Origin: Litoditis marina
Lineage: Eukaryota; Nematoda; Chromadorea; Rhabditida; Rhabditidae
DNA: 64,000 nucleotides
NCBI GenBank assembly: GCA_964036275.1
Contig: OZ038433.1
Location: forward strand, 17,180,257-17,244,256
Reading direction: 5' to 3'
The stretch's first letter is position 1; every line of letters begins with the position of its first letter. Below are positions 38,462 through 47,737 of this stretch, in pieces. The notes under the pieces are model-generated. The model was not told where the DNA came from and did not search any database. It saw only the letters and a list, made by a program, of their open reading frames with translations. The position numbers and the translations under genes were made by a program.

Positions 38462-41400
38462 ATGTCTCCAAACACCCCTTCATTTGACGAAATATTCAGT
38501 TCCAATCGGACGCGTGAAACTGAAGAATTTTGTAAAGAGGTGGGTTTTTATAAGGAGTAATGAAGTTCACAACATTCAGATTACTACTTTCATGCCATAA
38601 TATCGCCTCCGTGTAGCAGTCCAGTTTAGCTTATTTGATGTGTCTTTCGAAATGATATTTTTAAAAATGAAGCCTACTTGTACAATCACTACTTCCTTGC
38701 TCTCGCACTGAGATCTCAAAACTTTCAAGAATAATGTGCGAAACGAGTGACGTAGAATGATAAGGATTTTCTGACATACGACTTTCGAACCGATTTATTA
38801 AAGGAGACCGGAACACAGCTTGAGCAGAGGTTTTGTTTCGGGTTGATTTTAACTGTATTGAGATCAGAGAGCACAAACAACTCGTATATTAGTTTGATCA
38901 GTCCACGTGACATTCACATGACAATGCGCGCGACACGCAACGCGTCCAATCAAATGTAGGATACAGCAGCTTTACGAGAAACCTTGTTGCTCTCCGGTCT
39001 CCTTTAACTCTCAATCAGTTTCTTTTCAGTTCGGTACCGATTTAGCCCGGTATTTCCCCTACCAAATGGTGTTAGGGGAAGAAGTCGTCTGTTCCTTTCT
39101 AGCCATTCCACTCCTATTCCACGTACAAATGCAACATCTCAGATACGCAGCACTTCACATGAATATAAAGGTAAATTTGTCTAATATTTAGAATTTTTTC
39201 AACTATTTCAAACGAATTCGAAATATAATTGTCGGATTCAAACTCGTTCTACTACTTCAACTTTCCTTAACTCTGCATGTGTTTGATAATGAGTTTTTCG
39301 ATCGGGTTTTTAACTTTTAGAGATTTTATATGTATTTTAACGAGATTGGGGTTGGTCCGAATGGAAGATCGGGTTCGGAACCGATACAAAACATCTAGTT
39401 GGCGAGTCGTAACGGGTTATTAGATCACGGTTTGTACGTGATGTTACACAAAAACAAGTCATTACTTGAAGAAGAAAAACTTGATCTTTTCCACCCAACC
39501 TCCAATTATATAAAAGAGCTCCAACTTTCAATTAAATTCCACAGACGGAAAACTGATGAAAAACTTGCAGGCTAAGGCACAGAGAAAAACTAAAAACTAT
39601 CGTACGCTTTCAGTTCTAGATGAGAACACAGAAAAGAATGTATTGATGATATGTCTATTGATTACTTCAGTTGAGCTATAACAAAACGACCATATACCAG
39701 CCTGACTTTGTGTCAATATCAAATGGAAGCCAATTTTACTATTTCAGATAATTTTGAACGCTTATTTCTTGACAGCAGCTGTTCATCTGTTTCTCGTTGC
39801 AGTCAGCTCGGTGAGAGATTTGGACTTATACAAACTCTTCTTTTTTCTTTTCGCCAGTCTTTTATGTTCGATGGAACACGGTAAACGATGTCTTGAACTA
39901 CGGGTATTTCTCATGAAGTCTCCCAAAACATACCATGTTGTAGGAAATCTTCATGATCTACTTTATCGAAGGTCAAACAAGAAAGTAGTAAACACTGTGT
40001 TTTGCTGTTGATAAACCTTGGCATGTTGTAGTGTATTATCTGTACCAACAACACATGAGTATATTGATTGTTATTGAATTTTCTTCAGTTGCACCAACTG
40101 ACATTGGCGCGATCAATAGAGGACGACTGCGAGATATTCCCATCTCGCACAATCTACATGGTATTTCATCTCATCGAACTGTACACGTAAGTTCATTAAG
40201 TAAGTCCACGTTTTTATTCACGTGATTGTTGAGCAAAGAAAACCAACATAAGATAGGAACACTTTATTCAAGGGTTGTACTCGATGGGGAGGTTCTTTCT
40301 GCGGACCATTCCGTCTCCCTGGAACCATTCCCTGCGGAACTGCTTGGCAGCTCCATCGGGGGTGTTGGTCCACTCGATGGTGATACGGTCGTTGTTGGTG
40401 TCCTCCTGTCCGTAGGCAAAGGCGTCGCAAGACACAGCCATGAGGATGGCCTCCTTGGGGTCGAGAACTCCGCTTCCGGGGTCGACACCAAGACGCTTCA
40501 TATTGGTCGTCTTGATGGCCCATCCGATACGGCGAGCGGACGAGTTCACGATCTGGAAAATGGTTCGATTAAATCTAAAAGGACCATATATAGTTAGCCT
40601 AGGTAGATCAGAACAGAATGCCACATCAATCAGAAGATTATAAATTTGAACCCAATCAGAAGCACGACATTAGAGTTTCAGAGTAAAGTGAGAATTGTAG
40701 TTTGTAGCGTAAAAAAACATCCAGCAATTGCCCACTGTCAAGGGTATATATCATATACTACCGACATCAGACTACAAACTACAGTATCCTATTCTCATTA
40801 TTCAACTGCCAAAGTCAACAATACTCTCAAAACCGAGTAGAACCAAAGAGGTACCTTGATGTGGTAGGTGTGCTTGTCATCGTAGGGGGCGTTGAAGACA
40901 ATCTTCGTACCGGGCTGGGTGAGGATATCTCCGGGAGGGACGGATTGGGCCATTGCTGCTGCGATGTGACTAGTTTGGTCCAGAATCGGCTTTTTATACC
41001 CATTTTCCTGACAGAAAGGGCACACTTTCCAAGAAAAATCCCGTCAACCCGGGTAGAGCGGAGCACTTCTATACTGGAAGAGACATTTCAGGGTAGAAAG
41101 TTGGTTAACGAAAAACAAGTTGGCTGTTTTCTTGGCAGAGCTTTCCATGGAGTTTGTCTGATAAACCTGAAAAGAACTCGATGTCTTTCCAATGAAGTGG
41201 AGAATAGAGAACTGAAACTTTGTTTCCGAATGGGTACAGTAATTACTTTGAAAGAAACAACAGAGACAACACAATTCAGTCCCAAACAAAGCGTGTGTTG
41301 GTGTTTGATCTTTGTACATTTCCTAAAACAACCCGTCTTCGTTTATATAGCGGGTTCCCTTATTCTAACTGCAAGTTAATATGAAACATTCAAATGGATA

Positions 41401-43447
41401 CGTGACTCTATCCTGTCCTTTTTGAACAATAATTTTATTTTCAGAATTCTGTTTCTGATGCTGCTGCAGATGTCGATGTGGGTGGAGAGAACCATCGCTA
41501 CCATCTACGTCGGTCAATACGAACAGTGGAACAGCACCATGGGCGAAGTGTTCGTGGCCCTAGCGGTGAGGATATTCTTTACAATAGCAAAAAAACTGAT
41601 TAAAAGTTTTTAAATATAAGATAAAATGAAAAAAGTATTGCATTAGTTAATGCATTAGTCGATGTTGTTAGCTAATGTGTATGTAGTTAGCTTACTCGTT
41701 CTGTGGATTTTTCCCTGTCTGAGTTCAGAAAAATACAATGTTGAAGTCCGAACTGTTACTTTCACAACTACTCGTTACTGTGTGAACAAGTAGGGTACAA
41801 CTAAAACCAAAAAAACCCAATCTTTTCATTATCATTCAAATCAATCCTCCGAACTTGCCATCCTTTCGTTGTGTTGTCTTTCTCTGTGTTTTCAGTTTAA
41901 AGTGAGACGAAGGTAAAGTTTGAGCCAAATTCTAAACTCTGAGGTACCCATTCATGAACCTATTTTTGCAGGCAATCGTGGCCCTTTTCCTTCAAACCAT
42001 CTGTTACTGGAATGAGGACTTCGGGGAACCGCAGATAAATGTCATAAACGCTCCTTCAAAGGCTTCTAAGAACATAAATCTTCTTTTTGGACTGGCTCTT
42101 GTTCTGTGTCTAGTGGGCATACTCGTGCTACATGTTCTCGCTTTCGTCAACAAACGAAGACAGAAAAGGTAAAATAATGAGAGAAAAAGAAAGATCAATT
42201 ATCAACTTCAGAATGTATTTTTGCTGGTTATATTAATGTAGTTTGACGCCGGTAGCAAAGATAACTCAAGAGTTGTGCTGCAGGCCGTACTACACGGCAA
42301 GTTTCACTTCTCTAAAGTTTCTTTCTGATCAAATACACAGCAAAACAACAATGAAATGGAAACTAAATTTTGTTCCAATTTTGTCTTCAAAAAACGTATT
42401 TTCAGAAAAGGCTGTCGCACGCTTTCTATTCGTTACCAAGAAGCAGAAAATATAGCTGGGACACGGTTCATTTACTCAGTCATGTCGCTGCAGGTGAGAG
42501 GGTTTCGATGAATTTTTCGCCTCGATGTACATTTTTTAGCATATATCCATGTCACTCATGAGTGTTTCTCATGCGCATATCTCACAAGTTCCTAGTAAAT
42601 TTATGTCGGATATCATGTTGTTGATCAAGTTTGGTCGTTTAACAGTTGATTGGTGATTGAACAAGTTCGTCATATGAAAATGCAATTCTGAAGTTTGATT
42701 CGAGATTCTTCGATTTTGCAGACATTCGGTGCTGTTTTGTACGTCAGTGGTACACTGATGTGTCGAATATTCAAAACGTCTGTCTTTCATGACAGTCCAG
42801 AATTGTACAATGCGGTCAGGGAACTGTTCTATGTGAGTTATGAAACATACCGAATCTCGAAGAATGGCACATTGGGAGATTGGGACATTTGAGTGGGGCA
42901 TTGAGACAATGCAATAATGGAATTTATCATTGAGACTTTTATAATGTCTCGTCTCTATGACCTGCAATTTCGTGAGTCAATAGGACATTCAGAGACTGAT
43001 ATAGGATTTGTCAAACCGTTGTGGACACCGTACCATCGATTTTGTGTGGGACGGGGTTTGGCGAGGGGCCAGCCAGTCTGCGTATCATTGATCTACACAC
43101 TCTCTCAATTGCTGGCAAGTAGTCAACGACGCTCGCCCCGCATCGCTCAATCAATTGAACCCTCTGCTGTCTTTATGGGGAAAATGGCGACTATACTCAT
43201 GTCGTGATACGCATTGATAATGCATTTGAAAGAAGAAATACTACCAGCAAAAGAATACTTTTTAAATTAGTAATTTCAGGTGATTCCGCTGTTCTTTTCC
43301 CTGTTGCCCATCTACTCGATTTTCCTTTTCCGACGTTTGAAAAGAGAAAGAAGAGACGAAATTCGCTCCTCCACCAATATGAAAACGAAAGGAGAGGAAG
43401 GATCCAGAAACTATTCCACACTTCTTGAAAAACAGTGGACGAAATGA
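38462..43447 (+). CDS. Sre-like seven-transmembrane chemoreceptor B
   Basis: Eight exons: 38462-38539, 39030-39170, 39748-39917, 41445-41565, 41972-42168, 42406-42493, 42722-42832, 43280-43447 (TGA); 357 residues. Exon lengths and phases close perfectly. Landmarks: an N-terminal glycosylation sequon (NRT) in an outside N-terminus; HMNIK ending exon 2; [18 protein letters not shown] after TM3, the ER...A and YE signature of Sra/Sre-superfamily receptors; PQINVINAP in the large loop; a basic [10 protein letters not shown] after the last helix; and the C-terminus [11 protein letters not shown]. The donor after exon 3 (AA|GTCTCC) is weak but is the only one giving the right phase and a good TM3 ([12 protein letters not shown]). 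Intron 3 (39918-41444) contains the MSP gene in antisense. Introns 1 and 7 contain repeats. The ligand is unknown; expression in sensory neurons is expected from the family. Confidence 0.87.
38798..39007. repeat. TTAAAGGAGACC MITE (family F), copy 1
   Basis: A 210-bp element with perfect ends TTAAAGGAGACC / GGTCTCCTTTAA. It lies in intron 1 of receptor B, its right end only about 20 bp from the acceptor. The inverted copy is in intron 4 of receptor C (49516-49736). Confidence 0.9.
40263..40268 (-). promoter_or_regulatory. Polyadenylation signal of the MSP gene
   Basis: AATAAA on the minus strand, sharing its first base with the last base of the stop codon (TGAATAAA). It implies a 3' UTR of only about 20-30 bases. 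Confidence 0.85.
40268..40953 (-). CDS. msp: Major sperm protein (MSP)
   Basis: Two exons on the minus strand, 40855-40953 (33 codons) and 40268-40552 (94 codons plus TGA), giving 127 residues, the standard MSP length. The protein starts [10 protein letters not shown] and contains the hallmark [39 protein letters not shown] and [15 protein letters not shown] stretches, ending PIEYNP. MSP is the abundant immunoglobulin-fold protein that polymerises to drive the pseudopod of nematode amoeboid sperm and is also released as a hormone for oocyte maturation. One 302-bp intron splits it after HIK; many C. elegans msp genes lack introns. Small oddities are ILTQPG, a GSG in the usual PPCGVLDP region and IGWAIK. 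The whole gene lies inside intron 3 of chemoreceptor B on the other strand. Codon use (ACC, AAG, CTC, GTC) is strongly biased, as expected for a very highly expressed gene. Confidence 0.98.
40991..40998 (-). promoter_or_regulatory. TATA box of the MSP gene
   Basis: TATAAAAA on the minus strand, 37 bases upstream of the start codon, implying a very short 5' UTR. Typical of MSP promoters. GATA-like motifs occur further upstream (for example CTGATAAAC near 41158), but their use cannot be judged from sequence. Confidence 0.75.
43003..43203. repeat. Dispersed repeat, family E, copy 2
   Basis: In the last intron of receptor B (42833-43279). Shares GGATTTGTCAAACCGTTG, GTTTGGCGAGGGGCCAGCCA and the CTCTGCTGTCTT...ATGGGGA end with 1872-2075. 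Confidence 0.8.
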
Positions 43448-44404
43448 TCGTTCACAGGATGTCTGATTCTTTTCGTTGTTTCATCGTTGAGTGATTGTCT
43501 GAAATAGCCTGAAATCAAACCACAACAGCACAGCAAATGTAGCCAAATGATCATCTCTGTTGGATTCCCCTGTCGACTTCCCATTGGACCACATGTATTG
43601 TTACTATTTTTCTGAGTGGTTCAAAACTGAGCGAACGATTTTGAAGTCGGAAGTCCAGCAACACAAACTGTCTGAAAGCGAAAGAAGAAACATCAATGGA
43701 AACACAGCAAAAACTGCGATATTAAGTAACCCATTTGTCTTTCATTTATCTACTACTAAACGTCTGATTTTATTGAGGTTTTGACATTGTTTAGTATAAA
43801 AGTCAATTAGTTCTTTTCTTAATGAGTAGTTCTATTTATTTTGAATGTATTCGGAAATGATCTCAATTGTGTAGTGCATTGTGGTTACCTCAATGTGAAA
43901 TAATGATCGGGATAAAAATTCAATTTGCTTCTTGATTGCGCTGAGTCGAAACGTGCATTTAAGCAATTTTGCTCACTAATTACACGATTGTTGGAGAATT
44001 TTGCATAGGTGGCTAAATGGATAAAAACTAATGAATAGGCACCTCCTCTCTCAGGGGTGCAAAACCCATTCCAGAGACCGCCTTAGGGAATATCCCGCCT
44101 GTCAGATCCCAGCCTGCGTCTCCTCAAACATACGCTATTTCTCTGGTCATAGTTTCGCGCCGTCTACTCTCTTGTTTGTTTCATTAGTCAACTACAAAAC
44201 AGCTTTGTGATAGTTGTTGGTGGTTCAGTGGTTTTGGTTGAGATATAGAACGGGCGAGGATGAACAATTGATACTTGTAGAGTGCCAAGTAGATGTCCAA
44301 GAAGAAACTCTGATTCCATACATACTAAGACAAATAATAACAGAGATAGGGTTCACATCATCTTTATGTTCCTGTAAACCATACAAACAAAATAAATAAT
44401 AGGC

Positions 44405-44640
44405 TCTTGGGAATGTGCTTTTATTAATTCTATTGTCTTGATTCTCTTGTTGTCGAAATATAATCTATTTAAGCTTTTTTAGATCTATTTAGCATAGATC
44501 TGCTCTTGTACTTGATTGAGTGGTCCACTTGATATTGTGACAGAAGTTTGAGTCAAAGGCAGAGGGTTGGTGAGAAGAAGAGCAAGTACACGAACTGTTG
44601 AGAACTCTCTGCTCTGGCCAAAACGCCTCTTTTATACCTT
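44405..44640 (-). promoter_or_regulatory. Orphan TATA box and polyadenylation signal without an ORF
   Basis: On the minus strand GGTATAAAAGAGGCG (TATA at 44631-44636) is preceded upstream by TCTAGAA and CACGTGAG and followed about 205 bp later by AATAAA (44423-44428). The interval has no start codon opening a useful frame. It could be an RNA gene, an incidental match or a promoter remnant. Confidence 0.3.
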
Positions 44641-44688
44641 TTCTAGACTCACGTGGACCAATCAGCGCGCGCCACAGGATACGTGAGA

Positions 44689-45642
44689 CATTACACACGA
44701 CTCAAAGCGCAGGCTGCCGGCAATTAAGGAGCCCGGCAGCCTGCCGGCAGGCCGCCGGCGGTAAGCGGCAGCCTGCCGGCAGGCCGCCGGCGGTAAGCGG
44801 CAGCCTGCCGGCAGGCCGCCGGCGGTAAGCGGCAGCCTGCCGGCACGCCGCGGTTCCCCGCGGTTTCGCCGCCGGCGGTAAGCGGCAGCCTGCCGGCACG
44901 CCGCGGTTCCCCGCGGTTTCGCCGCCGGCGGTAAGCGGCAGCCTGCCGGCACGCCGCGGTTCCCCGCGGTTTCGCCGCCGGCAGCCTGCCGGCAGGCCGC
45001 CGGCGGTAAGCGGCAGCCTGCCGGCACGCCGCAGTTCCCCGCGGTTTCGCCGCCGGCGGTAAGCGGCAGCCTGCCGGCACGCCGCGGTTCCCCGCGGTTT
45101 CGCCGCCGGCAGCCTGCCGGCAGGCCGCCGGCGGTAAGCGGCAGCCTGCCGGCACGCCGCGGTTCCCCGCGGTTTCGCCGCCGGCGGTAAGCGGCAGCCT
45201 GCCGGCACGCCGCGGTTCCCCGCGGTTTCGCCGCCGGCGGTAAGCGGCAGCCTGCCGGCACGCCGCGGTTCCCCGCGGTTTCGCCGCCGGCGGTAAGCGG
45301 CAGCCTGCCGGCACGCCGCGGTTCCCCGCGGTTTCGCCGCCGGCAGCCTGCCGGCAGGCCGCCGGCGGTAAGCGGCAGCCTGCCGGCACGCCGCAGTTCC
45401 CCGCGGTTTCGCCGCCGGCGGTAAGCGGCAGCCTGCCGGCACGCCGCGGTTCCCCGCGGTTTCGCCGCCGGCAGCCTGCCGGCAGGCCGCCGGCGGTAAG
45501 GGCACGCCGCGGTTCCCCGCGGTTTCGCCGCCGGCAGCCTGCCGGCAGGCCGCCGGCGGTAAGCGGCAGCCTGCCGGCACGCCGCGGTTCCCCGCGGTTT
45601 CGCCGCCGGCAGCCTGCGCTTTGAGTCGTGTGTAGCGTAATG
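44689..45642. repeat. GC-rich tandem array enclosed by inverted terminal repeats
   Basis: The left edge is CATTACACACGACTCAAAGC then GCAGGCTGCCGG; the right edge is its reverse complement with a 5-base insertion. Between them about 900 bp of roughly 75% GC alternates two unit types: a 32-bp unit (GTAAGCGGCAGCCTGCCGGC then AGGCCGCCGGCG) and a 53-bp unit in which CACGCCGCGGTTCCCCGCGG then TTTCGCCG is inserted. Almost every unit contains self-complementary blocks (CCGCGGTTCCCCGCGG, CTGCCGGCAG, GCCGGCGGC). The long minus-strand ORFs (up to 362 codons in three frames) follow from the lack of stops and are not genes. Confidence 0.93.
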
Positions 45643-45723
45643 CTCATCGCACCAGACTGCGCGCGTTAGCTTGCTTGCTTGATACTTGCGTACACATTGA
45701 TTGGTGGCGCAACACATAGCATT

Positions 45724-45845
45724 TATACTGTAAGTAAGTTGAAAAGTCACGTAAGGTTAGCGTTCTGATGAGAAATCGTGTACATTTCTGAGTTCTGCTG
45801 TGTTTTACATGTTTCACGTGACTGTGCAATTGACTAACAGTATAC
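45724..45845. repeat. CACGTGA-type MITE (family B), copy 3
   Basis: TATACTGTAAGTAAGTTGAA to CTGTGCAATTGACTAACAGTATA, with the CTGAGTTCTGCTGTGTTTTA block. Followed at 45845 by a family C scrap (GAAATAGTGAGACGCAGG) and at 45877 by a fragment of the 11238-11718 element. Confidence 0.8.
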
Positions 45846-45935
45846 GCGAAATAGTGAGACGCAGGATGTGATTTGAAGGGACCGTCCCTCTTCATTTTGG
45901 AGGTTCGAGCTGATTAGTCGATGTTGTTGATTTAA

Positions 45936-47737
45936 AAAAAACGTAGGTACGGCGAACGGTTTCTTAAAGTGCGGGGATATTTCAGGGCACGTTCTCAAAG
46001 GCGTTTAGGTCACAAACGAGAATCGTGCTCATCTAGTTATGTAAAACGTGTTCCAAGTTTTCCATTGTGCAAGACAATTCTACTAGAAAGATGTACAAAG
46101 TTTGTTATTAGGTTCTAGTCGTCCAGATTCTATGTTACTCTAGGGAGCCTAGTCAATTTCCGAAACACATAACGGGACAAGTACTACTCACACATAAATA
46201 GAGCTCACCTTTCAACAATGTTTGCGATACCCAAAACATTTTTTTCCTCCAAAAATTACTCAAACCATATGGTTCGAAACGTGAATTTCACCCAAAATCT
46301 GTAGATTTTTTGTGTTCTAGATATCGGAAACCTTGACGACAGTTCTGAACCTTTCGAAGTTTTGATAGGCCAGGAAATTGATATGTTGTAACCTCGTGAA
46401 CTCCTTACCAGAATGAAATGTGTGATGCGCTCATCACTGTTTGGAAGTGTACGGGAAACTACGGCGCTTCTCAATAGGATTCTCATGATTTGCCTTCTTT
46501 CTAAACCAGACACCTTTCATGAAAGAAAGTAACTTTTTAATCACGATCTAAGTCAGCATTATTATGCATGACTGAGCTTCTTTGAACTGATGTTCTATGG
46601 TGAATTCGTGTAGTTTTAGACAAAACAGTCTGAGTTTCGAACATTGAAAGTTATTCCTAACGGAAAAAAAATTTCTTGATGTTTTTATCGCAATTTACCT
46701 GCTTGTTCGCTGCAGAAAGCAATGCGAGTTGATTAGGCTGATTTTCATTAGTTTTTCTTGGAATTGTTGGTCAAAGGTGGTTACGAACGCCTTTAACAAT
46801 CCAATTGATGTGAATGTGTTTGTTCACTGCTTTCATGTTACATTACACGTCATGCAAATCTCTCTAAGTGTCTCACCCTTGTTTAGTTTAGATGTTTCCC
46901 GAGCTTTCATGTTTTATTTTTCCAAAAAATGTTCATGGATAGGTTTATTTCACTAAATAACCTGAATGCTATCGAGAAAATATCACCATTTCTTGAACTT
47001 TTCTGAGAAATCCAATATATGTCACTGTTTTGACGTAGTTCTCGTGCCTTGTATCATTCAATTAACGAACTGATCGCATGGCTGAGTTCAATGTAAAACC
47101 TACTTTCTAGGCATGAAGAATTTAATTTAAATGAGCAACAAACATGGCTTTTGTCTCAATAATTCACACTTAGTATGTATGTGGTTGGACGTAGTTTCGA
47201 CTAGGCGTTTGACTAGACTAAGGATTGTTGAAGACTCGAACCTCGACTCGACTCTAAAAACTGAACCCAAAAAATCAATATTTCCAAATTCTCCGAAACT
47301 CAGAACTTTGAGAGAAAAACTGAGCATTTTAGTCTAGTCATGGTCTTGAGTGATTTTTTTTTCACTTTCGTCTTTTCAGTAGCATCTATTCTATAATTAC
47401 GGGTTACTGCAACTCCGTCACTTATTGAAGACCTATTTTTGGAAATTGTTCTTTACAGTCACTCTTTCGAGAAAAATTGTTCATGTTTATTCGATGTGAG
47501 AAATCCAGATGTTACGTTTCAAGATTATGTGTTTCAAGAGTTTCACGTTACTTCTCAATTCACTTTGACCACAGTGTGTAGCAAAGCAAGAGTATACGAT
47601 GCAGTTGCCCTATCTCTTTGTATTTGTAGTTTGACCCCGTCGCTTCTTGCTTGAAACCCGTGAATGGTGTGTTTTGAGATCGAACTACTACGATGATTAT
47701 TTGTTCACTTTTATAGTCGTCTTCCGGAAAAACAACT
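45936..47737. other. Intergenic, no recognisable gene
   Basis: AT-rich sequence upstream of receptor C. The open stretches here have no family landmarks or splice context. Confidence 0.55.

Noticed and set aside
41044..41319. Minus-strand ORFs upstream of MSP
   Set aside because: They lie upstream of the MSP TATA box, have no family features and are within the receptor B intron.
44662..45750. Long minus-strand ORFs of 292-362 codons rich in Arg, Gly, Ala and Pro
   Set aside because: All three frames are open because the GC-rich tandem array lacks stop codons. Translations are pure repeat and no splice or start context exists.
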